A stretch of DNA of 46,248 bases from Paramecium tetraurelia (lineage: Eukaryota > Ciliophora > Oligohymenophorea > Peniculida > Parameciidae), in contig NW_001799052.1 in the NCBI RefSeq assembly GCF_000165425.1, forward strand, positions 1,553 to 47,800, in the 5' to 3' direction. How positions within the stretch are numbered: the stretch's first letter is position 1; every line of letters starts with the position of its first letter. A model generated the notes under the pieces. It ran no database searches, had not been told where the DNA came from, and was given only the letters and a program-made list of their open reading frames with translations. The position numbers and the translations under genes were made by a program. This document shows positions 12,742-23,824 of this stretch, in pieces.

Positions 12742-14157
12742 ATGATCAATATACATTCAGATTCTAAACTAACAATTGAGTAACAAGACTCAGAAGTTTA
12801 TCACTTGATTGAAAAAAAAAAGGAATTACAACAAAACAGTATAAATTTGATTCCTTGTGAAAATTATGTCTCTAAAACAGTAGCTGAAGCATAATCATGT
12901 GTCTTTAGCTCGAGATATGCTCCAGGTAATGTCTATCTTATTATTATATAATAGGTCTATAGGGAGGCAAATACGCACCCCAAGCTGAGAATTACGATGC
13001 AATTGAAAAGCTATGCCAAGATAGAGCATTGGCAGCATTTTATTTGGATCCTTAAGAATGGGGAGTCAATGTATAGATGGGAAGTGGAATTACATCCAAT
13101 TTAGCCATATTTTTATGATTATTAGAACCGAAAGATAGAATAATGAGTATGGAATTTTAGTAAGGTGGACCCTTTTCTCATGGTTACTAAGTTGGAGAAA
13201 AAAAGTTATCTCCTGTTAACAGAATCTTTGAAGTCCTCTTTTATTAACTTAAAGAAGTAAATTCATAGATTTATCTTTTTAGGAAACATAAGAAATTGAC
13301 TACTATAAAGTTGAATTATTGGCTAAGTCATTTAAGCCAAAGCTAATTGTAGCTGGTTTTTCAGCCTACGGTAGATTAATCAACTTTGGAAGATTCAGAA
13401 ATATTTGTGATTAAGTAGGGGCTATTTTATTAGCTGACATAGGTCATACGAGTGGTTTAATGTCAGCAGGAGTGATTCCTTCCCATTCCCTTTGCAGATG
13501 TTGTAATGAGTACTACTCATAAATCGTATAATATATTCTATATAATAGCTTACGAGGACCAAGAGGAAGTTTAATTTATTATAAATTACAATACAAAAAT
13601 AGAATTGATGAATCCGTTGCCCCAGGATTAGTAGCTGGTGCTCATTTCCACACAATTACTGCTATAGCCGTGGCATTAAAAGAAGCTTAATCTTCATCCT
13701 TTATGCAACTATAGTAGAATGTTGTTGAAAATAATAAACATTTTGCAGCAGAATTCTAAAGATTAGGATTTGGTCTCATTGGAGGGAAAACTGAAAATCA
13801 CTTAATTTGGTAGATTTGAGAAATTTTAACGTTGATGCAATTAAAATGGAGTATATATTAAGTTTGATTAACATTCAATGTAATAAAAACTATGTTCCTT
13901 TTGACACAGTTTCTTATAAAAGGGCTTTGAGAATAGGGTAGTTATGATATTAAAAAAAGATCAATCCCATTAACTGTTAGATAGGCTAATAAAGACCATT
14001 TCACAAGATTAGCCGAATCATAAAATAATCAGTTGAATTGGTTTAAACTGTTACCATTGACATTAAGTAATTGGCAACAGAAAATTAGGATAAATTGATG
14101 CCTTTGAAATAATAGGTTATTGTATTGGCTAATGAGTTGCCAATCCCTTGGATGTGA
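12742..14157 (+). pseudogene. Serine hydroxymethyltransferase pseudogene
   Basis: Text from end to end matches SHMT, the PLP enzyme that moves a one-carbon unit between serine and tetrahydrofolate. I see ...LQQNSINLIPCENYVSKTV (N-terminus), SSRYAPG / [50 protein letters not shown] and the PLP-lysine motif STTHKSLRGPRG (Lys codon at 13521-13523). Three typical introns remain at 12926-12954, 13257-13282 and 13526-13548. The gene is broken: TGA at 13116-13118 (where a Gly codon GGA would fit), a shift within 13476-13490 (the IPSPFPFAD region), another near 13806, and further shifts and TGA codons after 13930. A late ANKDHFTRLAES piece and a C-terminal coiled piece lie in different frames. No enzyme can be made from it; a functional copy should exist elsewhere. 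Confidence 0.9.
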
Positions 14158-14549
14158 ATAAATATATAAGAAGATAACACAGTATTTGTTCTATCTAACT
14201 TATTTTGATTGTCGATGATCATCCAATTTTTTGAGTACTTCTACTTTTAATCTGTAAAATTAAAGTAAAAGATATATTCCATAAAATTGTAATTTAATTT
14301 TCCAATTAATCAATGTAGATTTTAAATTCCATATTTCTTTTTTACAAAAAATTTGTTTACTGAAATAATGTAAGGTTATTGAAGTTTCTATATCCAACAA
14401 TAATTACTATAAAATTGCACTTTGCTTACTTTAAGATCCTCTAAATATTTGCATTAAAATGTATGGAGTTTTGAATAAATTAAATTTATTTATTTATAAT
14501 AAATAACATATTAATCCAATATTATCATTTTTAAATGAGTCCTGTATGA
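14158..14549. other. Intergenic
   Basis: AT-rich spacer after the SHMT pseudogene. I see no gene, RNA or repeat. Confidence 0.55.
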
Positions 14550-15451
14550 AGATATACTCATCAATAATTTCATTATGAATCCAAAAATAGCCAAATTATT
14601 AGTTCCTTAAGTGAATAAATAAATAGAGAAAATTTTCAAATTAACAGTAACTCTCATCTTTGGTTTCTGAGCTCAGCTAAACTTACATGTTTAATTTATA
14701 ATTTTGATTCACTTTATATGTGGAGTATTATCTAAAGGTAATCCAGGTAAAAAAGATTTGAGATTATAAATACAAATATATATTCTATTTGCTTTTAAAC
14801 TTATCATGTTGATGATCCCTATATTAAAAAGGATAATTATGAATATTATAAATTCAAATTCAATATCCCAAAATATTAGATGTTGAGTTAGCTGTTATGC
14901 AGTATGTTAATTCAAATACCATTTGATAATTACCAGGTGCTTAAGGAATTAATAAACTCTGAACATGTAACTCATTTTTAAAGTTGTTGACAACTGTCTA
15001 GTTTCTGCATGTCTAATAGACTATTTTTTAATCAACACCAACTGAAGTAACATAAGTAAAGGCACAACAAAATCCAGTTGCGCATTCCGAACTTGATCTA
15101 CATTATCTTTAGCTTGAAATTGGAATGATTAGTACGGATAAAAGAACAACAAAAAGCAAATTAGTTTTCATTTCTTTAATATAAATATTAACGCCATTAA
15201 TAAATACTGAATTTGTTATATATATGTAAATTATATTGATTTCTGATTAGTCAATAAATTTCCTCAGTTATTTAATAATTATGGATAAGAGAACTTAAAT
15301 TCTTGTTAGGGAACTATTTTGTTTGTCAATATTGACTATAATTGCTATTTAATTTTTAATTGGTCATATAATTCTTGAGCAATATATATCTCTCTTTTAA
15401 TGTACTCTTAATCAATAAAAACAGCTTCTCAGATTCAGTAAATTTCTTTGA
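14550..15451 (+). pseudogene. Unrecognised membrane-protein-like gene, 5' end missing or decayed
   Basis: One reading gives about 280 codons: from after a TGA at 14547-14549, across a putative intron at 14647-14676, through ...CLIYNFDSLYMWSII...VDDPYIKKDNYEYYKFKFNIPKYQ..., across a 35-nt putative intron at 14967-15001, then TPTEVTQVKAQQNPVAHSELDLHYLQLEIGMISTD (split by my reading) and a hydrophobic end (LSILTIIAIQFLIGHIILEQYI), to a TGA at 15449-15451. There is no ATG at the front of this frame; an ATG at 14574 is in another frame. So it is either a gene with an unidentified first exon or a decaying copy. The hydrophobic C-terminal segments suggest a membrane protein. I do not recognise a family. 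Confidence 0.4.
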
Positions 15452-16048
15452 CGATTTAGATTATATCAGTCTGCTGGTGTGTACATATGATACAATAAAA
15501 ATAATCTGTATATTCATATCTTATAATTATGATTAATTAAAAGAGTAATTGATTAATATTAAATTTGTTAGAAATATCTAAACGCTAAAGTAAAATTAAT
15601 TATTTACAACAATAACGAGATTACATTAAGACAATAATTAAACTTAGAGATATAAGAATTAATTTGAAATAGGGTTGTTCAAGTTGGAGAAAAAAGAATG
15701 TAAATTAAAAATATTATTACAATAAATGTATGATGAGGATACGAATTGATAGGAGTTTAGTTACCAAGTAATTGCTCCTTCTTAGTGTAATAATTGATAT
15801 TATTGAAAGGGCATTAACAATAAATATCTAACACAAAGGGACTTAGTCTGAAGTTAGGATTTAATGGTGTGATAAAATTGAGAAATTAGTAAAATTTGAT
15901 GTATTTTAATAATAGATAATAATAAATTGAAATAATTAATGAATTTTTTGATATCTAGAATAATTGTTAATATTTAGCATCTTTCAATAATGATGATGGT
16001 AAGATAATGAGATTGAATAATTAATTTCTCATATTAAATTAATACATA
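15452..16048. other. Unresolved stretch with coding-like fragments
   Basis: Several short plus-strand readings look coding (for example VRNIQTLKQNQLFTTITRL and later KLGFNGVIKLRNQQ) but are separated by TGA codons and frame changes. They may continue the broken gene to the left. The last of them, from about 15800, is open in the same frame as the RING/B-box gene that follows, so an N-terminal extension of that gene cannot be excluded. Confidence 0.35.
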
Positions 16049-17958
16049 ATGAATTCTGATTTATTCGCTTGTTAATTTTGCAAGGAATATTTCTCCATTC
16101 AAAGGGAGCCATTCCTATTACCTGATTGTGGTCACAGTGTTTGTGCTGAGTGCCTAACTGTAAAATTAAAAAATGGAAATTAATTTGTATGCAAAGAAGA
16201 TGGGTATATATATTTGAATTATTAGGGCAGTGTACAAGTAACAAGGAATTAGATGAATGAATTCCCAAAAAACTTTGCTTTGTTGTAGATAATCAAAAAT
16301 AGACCAACAAACAGAAAAATCGTAATGAACAATTCTCCAAAGTAGACAGAAATCGAATAGGATTCAGATCGATGCAAGAAACACGGCGAGAGAATGGACG
16401 TAGTTTGTGTTGATCATCGTGTAAGGATTTGTGCAAAGTGTGCATTATTTGGAGATCATGCAGATCATAAAGTTGTTAACTTGGAAGATGCGTTAAAAAA
16501 GATTATTAGAAGAATAGATGAATTGAAGGACATGTCAGAACGACTAGACAAAGCAGCAAATGAAACCTTTGAAATGTCCTAGTATTTTAACAAAATTGAG
16601 CTGCATTTTTAATCTAACTTGGACATTCAGATCAAGTAAGTCAATGCCTTTTTCGATGAATTAACCTAAATATTAGATAGCAAAAGAAATAAAATAATCC
16701 AAGAATGCAGAGAGAAAATTATACATTCCCAAGAACTATACAATAAGTATATAACAGAGTCATTTATCGATGTTCAACGAAAAGTAGAATTGTGGAGAAT
16801 GACTAGCAAAGATAGAATTCATTACTATGAAGAACAATAAAAGTCTAATTCCATTCCATTTGAATTGATTTCAATATCTTCAACCAACGAATTGATGTTG
16901 ATTGGTGCACAATATTTGAAGGAATTAGAGACTACCAAATAGTAAATCTTACTCAAAATCGATGAGCCATCCTACAGGGAGATACATCTGGAGATGAAAA
17001 GTGATTTGGAGCAATTTATAAATACTCATTTGATTGTTTACTAAAAGGACCCCTAATTCAGATTAGAAAACTCATTATCAAGACTTGAATCCATAACTGA
17101 ATGCTCACTCCTTAAAGATATTAATAGTTCAATCATTCAAGATCCCTTGAATCAAAATTAAATGGAATTGTGGATCAAATAATACCAAGAAAATCAATAG
17201 TACAAACAGTAATTAAATCAACAATTCTAATTGTAATAACAGCAATAACAACTATAATAACAGCAATATCTATTTGTGCAACAATAACATTAGTAATAGC
17301 CCTCAAATTAGCCATATCAATAGTTGTCTTATTCGAATCATTAGCGAACGGATCAACCTTTGACATCTCAAGAGTTAGACGATTAATACTTGAATAACTT
17401 GAAGAAATCTCCTTCTGCAACCACTTTGGCTACTAGACGAACTGTGTCTCCTTCGCCAATCAGAAGATCGATGAAATAAAAGAAGATTAATGAGAAATTC
17501 CAGCCTCTGATTGTGAAACTCAAAGGGGACGGATTGGATCAGTGTGATTTTAGTTAGGCTGAATTAGGAGATGAAGGGCTATTGTCTCTGATCACAATAA
17601 TAAAAAAAACAAAGAATCTGAGAGTATTGAAATTGGCAAAAAACAAGATTTAAGATGGAGCAGCGTAATAATTGTTGATTGAATTGATAGAGAAGCAAAA
17701 TGAGAATGAATAGGAGAATAATCAAATATCAACTATAAATTTATCGAGTAACATGCTGACCGACAAAGTTGTAGACACTATTCTTGATTTATGTAAGATT
17801 AATTTAAAAATCATATTTTCTTAGGTAAGAAATTCTCTAAAACTATGCAGCATTAATCTTTGAATCAGATATATCTAAATCAAAACATCATAAACCTATC
17901 AAGAGTGAAGAGAAAAGTGGATGAGATAAAGAAGTACGGATTGATAATAGCCATATGA
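16049..17958 (+). CDS. RING/B-box (TRIM-like) protein with C-terminal leucine-rich repeats
   Basis: The protein has 625 aa, with one 32-nt intron at 17793-17824 that joins DL-C-KK in frame, and a TGA at 17956-17958. Residues about 8-45 form a RING-like zinc finger (CQFCKEY..., LPDCGHSVCAEC). Residues about 110-150 form a B-box (CKKHGERMDVVC, CAKCALFGDHADHKV). A coiled coil follows (to about 330), then a Gln-rich tract at about 370-430 and a Ser/Thr/Arg-Pro patch. The C-terminus reads as leucine-rich repeats (LRVLKLAKNKI, STINLSSNMLTDKVVDTIL, LNQIYLNQNIINLS). The RING plus B-box plus coiled coil order is that of TRIM ubiquitin ligases; E3 activity is inferred, not shown. I chose the start at 16049 because it lies just before the RING; the frame is open further upstream. 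The Gln tract, written mostly TAA/TAG/CAA, explains the antisense Ile/Val-rich open frame over it. Confidence 0.88.
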
Positions 17959-18029
17959 CTTAGTTTTAATTTGATAATCTATTATATTTATATAATATTT
18001 TTAAAGAGTAATTTGAATTATTATCATTA

Positions 18030-19451
18030 TCATCTTTTTTTAGTTTTACTTTATTATTAAATTGTTGATCTAAGTTTAGTGATCTTCACTTGATCATCAA
18101 CCTTTTGTTCTTAAAGTTTCTTAATCTCTTCCATTTGAATATACTTGTCCTATTCAAATTGCTGATATATTTCTCGTAATAGATTTTCAAACACAACAAA
18201 CATTTTATTCTATTTCTTTACTAGTGATGTTTTTAACTATTGATTTTCTTGTTTCAATTTTTGGATCCATTAAAGTACAATCTATTCGATTTGCTGAGTT
18301 CTAGTTTTCCAGTGCAATAAACCCTATTTCATGACATGCAATCGTTTCTCATAGACCGACTTGATGGATGGGGCATAGCTGATACTAAATTGCTTATTTT
18401 AATAGGATTCCAATTGATTTTCGAGGTTGTCAATTTTGGTTTCCTAGGATTAAGTAAAATAGATACTAGAATCATCTTTTCGTCAATGAGATCTTGATAC
18501 ATCTTGGATAGATTTGTTTGCTAAGAAATTCTACTGACTTTCTTATCAATCTATTCAGTGAGCAATTCTGAACTCAGAGCTTGACACATGAATTACAACT
18601 CTTTGAATGCTTTTTCATAAAGTTTCTGGAATTCATCTTTGGCCTTGGTGTGAATATTATTGAGTTAATTCTGAAGCATTTCTTTTTCAGATTATTCTTT
18701 GGCTAATCTCTAGGTGAACAAGTCCAACTCACCTTTTGTCAAATGCAAATCAGACTCTAAGGATAGAATGTATTATTTGATATCTTAGGTCAGATCTGTA
18801 GCGTAAACGAATTCCTCGTGTTGTTACTTGAGATCTTAGATACTTTGTTGTAGTTGTTGTTATTTCAAATTATATTCTTCTGTTAATGTTGTTAATTATT
18901 GTCTTAAGAATCTCTCCTACTTGGATTTCAATTCCAATTCAATCTTCAGATACACATTCTCTCTCTCCAGAAAGCTAGCTTAATCTTAACCTTGAGTAGG
19001 ATCTAGAATAAAATCAAATAATACAAATTTATTTAAGGGCCTCCAATTTGTTTTATAAGAAACTAATCTATTATGGCAATATATCATCCTTGGTACCTGA
19101 TTATGATATCTGATAGGGTTGTTCTTCTTTGCCACTTTGACCCGAATACTAATAGTCATTGTTATTATTGATATTATGATTATTCTTATGTTTAGAGCTG
19201 GTGATAAAATTGAGTTCTTGCACATCTTGCATATTAATTTTGGATTCTGTTGTTTTCTTTTCTCTGCCGAATGTGTTGTGCTCATTATTTCTACCAGATT
19301 ACTCGGATTATGGAGTTTTCAGATTTTCTTGGTCATAAATGTCTATTCCGAGATTATTTCTGATCTTCGTCAGTTTCTGAGTAATTTATTCTATGAATTG
19401 GGAATCATCTTCTTATAGCATTTAATCATTAGCTTCAAATTAACTACTCAT
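18030..19451 (-). CDS. Coiled-coil protein, function unknown
   Basis: The protein has 458 aa. Introns at 19003-19024 (22 nt) and 18444-18466 (23 nt) restore one frame from ATG 19449-19451 to TGA 18030-18032. The first third is polar and Asn/Ser/Gln-rich (HKNNHNINNNNDYQYSGQ), probably disordered. From about residue 140 to the end it is a long, heptad-rich coiled coil (LERENVYLKIELELKSKQE, LTQDIKQYILSLESDLHLT). I recognise no family; cytoskeletal or basal-body coiled-coil proteins look like this, but that is only a resemblance. It converges on the RING/B-box gene with 71 bp between the two stops, and its start lies 58 bp from the scramblase stop. Confidence 0.85.
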
Positions 19452-19509
19452 CTGTTAATATATTAAATGTTGTTTTTTATTAAAAACATGAAAATGTTAT
19501 TTTATAAGC

Positions 19510-20481
19510 TCATTCTGGTCCCACAGAAGCTTAAGCACCTCCTTTATCTTCGAAGTACATGTAGTCCATCATAAGAGTGACAGCAAGCAGCAACGCTTTG
19601 TCTTCCTTCGAAGCTCCTTTGGGGAAGATCAAACTGAAGTTGTCTGCATCACCCATCGCGTTTTTACAACAGTCCTTTCCTTTCTTCATTAAATGAGCCA
19701 CAACCTAATTATTCAATCAATTTGAGTGCTTACCTCTCCGGTTGGTACTTTAATGACGAACTCAACCTTGTTGCAAGAATTGCATGGGCATTTGCACCAA
19801 AAATAAGTTTGGCAACAACTTGCTTCTACGATGTATCTCAAGTTGTCGTGAATATCCAGTACGTGACATCCTATGTTGCAGAAATACCATGGATTCACTA
19901 TTGTTCCCAGTTTCTTGTTCTCGTCGTTCTCCACATACAAGACTTCAAGACGAGGTCTATTTTTAAATCACCCAATCAAAATACCTATTAAAACACAAGC
20001 ATGTGCATTGATACTCTCTCTTGAACTTGAAGACTACTCTCTTTTCGTCCTTCAAGAACATCTTCGCCATGGCTGGCTAGAAGTCCTTACATCCGTAATT
20101 GTTGATTTTCATTTCAAAAGGCCTTGTATTCCCTCTAAGACGAATTAATCTAATGAACTTACGGAAGACAAAGACGAGCACAAGTGGACGATTTCTCTTT
20201 GCATTTGAATAACGCCTTTTACTTCTTCTTCTTCCCTTAATCGTTTGCTGCATAGACCTTATATACATTCGGAGTTTCGAAACCTAACAATAACTCATAA
20301 TTTGAGTACCTGTGATTGCCTCGAACAATTCAAATTTCTATTTAATGAAGATACCATCTTGCTACCCCAATATATCCAAACAACTGCTAGAAATTGCTTG
20401 GATCAAATGTTGTGCCTGTTCATTCATCTAATTAGCCATGGCCTAACCCAAGCTTCCTATCTGATTAAAAGCTCCTTGCAT
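19510..20481 (-). CDS. PLSCR: Phospholipid scramblase family protein
   Basis: The protein has 286 aa. Four introns at 20284-20309 (26 nt), 20135-20162 (28), 19957-19984 (28) and 19705-19733 (29) join one frame from ATG 20479-20481 to TGA 19510-19512. Family landmarks run in order: CARLCLPGNTRPFEMKI, a Cys-rich turn FKREYQCTCLCFNRPRLEVL, the central GTIVNPWYFCNIGCHVLDI, the CPCNSCN cluster, and a C-terminal EDKALLLAVTLMMDYMYFEDK. Scramblases of this family move phospholipids between bilayer leaflets in a Ca2+-dependent way and are often palmitoylated on Cys clusters; the Cys here fit that. The N-terminus is short and Gln-rich. The exons are slightly richer in GC than their surroundings. It lies next to lipin and an oxysterol-binding protein on the same strand. 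Confidence 0.92.
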
Positions 20482-21827
20482 AGTTAGAAGTCAAGTAAAA
20501 TGTTATGAAAAGTTAATATTAATATCTATTCGTCATTAACAGTTACACATAAATAGGGTTAATTAAAATAACCAATCTTTTAATTGTTTAAAATTAATAA
20601 TCAATTTACATATAACCAATAATCCTCCGTCCAAAAAAATATCAATTTCACTACACCATTATATCCCACAAGAAGTCCTGAAGGAATCAGCCAAGAAACC
20701 ATGGCACACCTTGATCCTATAACTCCAATATAACATGTGAATAAAAACGCTGTGTCAAATTATATTGTTATCCAATGAAGCAATTATTTTTCACTCTTTA
20801 ATTAATTTTTTAAATATTAAGCTATTTTCTTTTATTTCCTGCTAAATTTAAAGCTAGCTCAAATTAATTGTGGAAAAGTACATCAAAAAGGATTCTATTT
20901 TTGGATCTAAAAACTAGGGACTGAAAAAATGAAAACAATCTGTATCTTTAAATTTAAATTTCTTAGCATTCTCTTAAAATAGAATTAATACAGTATTATA
21001 ATAACAATCCTTATGCCTAATCATTACCAAAGAGAATTATCATTGATAGAAATTAAAATTATCAAACTTGTAATCTTTTACTGCTACAATAATAGCCAAT
21101 TGAAAATAGTAATTGTTGATATATATAATATTCAGTATCAAAAAGTATTCTATTTTATACTCCATATTACTTATTACCATAATCCTCATCATTATTTGTT
21201 CGATAAAAGATTTTGGTGATATAAAATTGCAATTAGTATTTATATTCTAGTTATCACTATTGCTTAAAAAATCAGATAATTTAATATCTATATTCAATAA
21301 AGATCTTTAGGAATATTGTAAGATAATCAATTTTGTAACTACAATATAGAAGTCATTTAAACATAAATGTATTGATATAAACCCTTTTATTAATCTTTTA
21401 AATAGCTATATCTAGATAAAGTGAAATAATTTCCATAATTATTTGTGTATCAGAATGGGTGTGTTAATTGATTTTAATTTGTTTGGAATATCAACCTCAA
21501 TTAAAATATTTACATTTCTTGAATTTAAAAAAAAAAATCTACATAGTGTAATTATAAAATACTTTGTTTTTTTTCTCACAAAGATGGATATTTTTGCAAA
21601 GGTCCTAGCTTTACATATATTAAATTAACATTATTTATCTTATTGCAGGTAAACAATTAAATTCAATAAAATCCATCAATTTGATTGAAATTATACTTCG
21701 AATAAATATACAGAGATTTGACAACACTGCAAGCTATTCATATAGCAAGTATTTCATAACTTTTCTAACCCGTTAATATTTAATAAATGATATTAGGAAT
21801 ACTAATAAAGTCTATTGAAAACAAAAA
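20482..21827. other. Long intergenic stretch
   Basis: This is 1.3 kb without a supportable gene. Most is AT-rich with short chance frames. A GC-richer patch at about 20655-20750 stands out; read on the minus strand it gives short Gly/Trp-containing peptides (for example PSGLLVGYNG) but no family I know, and it does not fold as a tRNA by eye. The part nearest 20482 should hold the scramblase promoter and the part nearest 21827 the lipin 3' end. Confidence 0.5.
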
Positions 21828-23802
21828 TCATTAATAATTTATTTCAACATTGTCACATATTGGAATCTTCCAGAAGTTTTAACATTAGTATTCTACTTCA
21901 TCAACAGGAGGGAAATAAAGATGGATATCCTTATTCATTTCCACATAAGTAGTGATTTCATCAGTATTATATTTTTGGATATTGCTATCTGGGTCTATTA
22001 TGAAGATTCGACTAATATCCACATTGACTGCCTAATAAGCAGTAGAATCCTAATAGACATAAATAAATATCTTATTACTGTTAATCTATTTCCAAATCCA
22101 CAATAGAATGGACTCTCTCCAATGAACAAGTTCCTAATTTCTTTTAATGCCGTGATCTTGAATAATTCAGGAGTTCTGTCGATGACTTCTCTCTTAAATG
22201 CAGGGAACAAAGAGTCAGGACTCAAAATTATAGGTCCCTTTGGCAATTTAGTATTATTTTATTGTAGATTTTAAATAAAATCTTTAGTTTGATCTGCTTA
22301 TCCTATCGCTCTGGCAGTCAAATAAATTATTTTATATCCCATAGATTATATATTCTAATAGAGATTGGCTACTCCATCATGATTCCAATCGGTTCCTAAT
22401 TTTGGCATTAATTAACCCAAAATGTCTGACTTTGTGATGGTACCATCAATGTCCGATATCACCAATTTAGTTTTTTAGTCATAAAAGTAGATAGTCCCAT
22501 GCAATTCCACAATATCACTTTTTTTGGGTATGCATATTCTGTATGTAATTTTGTTATTTCCCTTTTTCAATCCTAGTTATTTTAAAATTGATGAATTAGG
22601 TTTTAGTATTGGTCTTTATGACTTTCTCCTTTTCTATATGGACATTGTACTATATGTATCAATAGAATTCTCACTGAGTTTTCTGAGTCTATCTTAAGAT
22701 TTAAATTATTGGTGCTGTTTTTGAGTCTATTCATTATTATTTATTCTCTGAGTATTATTGTTCTATTCAATTTAATCCGATCCTTTCTTCTTACCAAAGA
22801 GAACACTATACCATTATTACTATTGTTAAGTGTTCTGCTTCTTCTATTGATCCAAACTATCAATAACCATATCTTGAGCGAAGACTTGTTTGGCCAACAA
22901 TTAAATTAATCCTGCTTCTCTGCTGAAGAACTTATCTCCAATCTTAAAGACAAGATCTTTGTGATTTATGATTTTAAGTGAGTCTTTTTCGAATGCTGAA
23001 AAGGAAATTTTGTGTTGTTCGAACAATTGGAATCTCTGAGTTTATGTTAGATTTTATTATGAGATTTAATATTGACCACAGAGAGAGAGTTCTATTACTG
23101 ATTGGCGTGGAGAGAGGGTCTCCCTATCACTACAAGTAATATTGTCTTTCTCGTAATCGTTTGTTTAGATGTGTTTGTCTGATTGTTGGGACTGGAATTA
23201 TTTTTGCAATTATAATTACGATAGTCTCTAATATGATGATATTATAATTACTAAGGATGACGTATCGACTTATTAAAATTCTTTGAGGTTATTTGGTGTT
23301 TCAATTTTGATTCCCTCATCTTTTTTGGAATTGGTCCCTTTGCCCCAAAATTTTAGAGTTTGAAGCCAATTGCTATTCTTCTTGTCACTATTGAACAAAT
23401 CATCAGGCTTTTTGTAATAGTGTGATTATCTAAACTCCGATGCTTCATCAAACAATCTATGTTGTGTAATGTAAAAATTATACGAGATCTTCTCGGAAAA
23501 TGTGTCATCAGATTGGTAGCCAGAAGAATAGGAACTCTTTTCGAAATACGCTGAGCCTTCCTTCCCCAATCTCATTTTCACATCAGTCAATTTGTCATTC
23601 ACAATAATATCCACTTAGTAGTCTTAACCATCATATTTGCCAAATCGCACATGAAATGGGGTCGATTTCAACGATCCATTATGTTATTCCACAACAATTA
23701 TATCAATACAGCCACTTAGATAGTACTATAAGGGATAGATTTAGATAGGATTACTTGTCTTGGATCTAACTTGGATATAATCTTTTAAGTTATAGAGGTC
23801 AT
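21828..23802 (-). CDS. PAH1: Lipin, Mg2+-dependent phosphatidate phosphatase
   Basis: The protein has 638 aa. Introns at 23726-23754 (29 nt) and 22050-22078 (29 nt) join one frame from ATG 23800-23802 to TGA 21828-21830. The N-terminal lipin domain is clear: [48 protein letters not shown] long Ser/Asn/Gln-rich linker follows. The catalytic LNS2 domain has the haloacid-dehalogenase motif DIDGT (residues 441-445, the two Asp being the nucleophile and acid/base), [30 protein letters not shown], and the final GNRLTD...RIFIIDP. The enzyme turns phosphatidate into diacylglycerol at the ER/nuclear envelope, feeding triglyceride and phospholipid synthesis. The first intron is essential: without it no ATG lies in frame. 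Its start is only 22 bp downstream of the OSBP stop. Confidence 0.96.
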
Positions 23803-23824
23803 TATTATTAATAATATATATTAA

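Noticed and set aside
17170..17420. Ile/Val-rich open frames on both strands
   Set aside because: Both are shadows of the Gln-rich tract (TAA, TAG, CAA codons) in the RING/B-box gene, whose frame continues through it.
19119..20487. Several overlapping open frames on both strands
   Set aside because: They overlap the coiled-coil and scramblase exons, which account for the sequence with one frame each.
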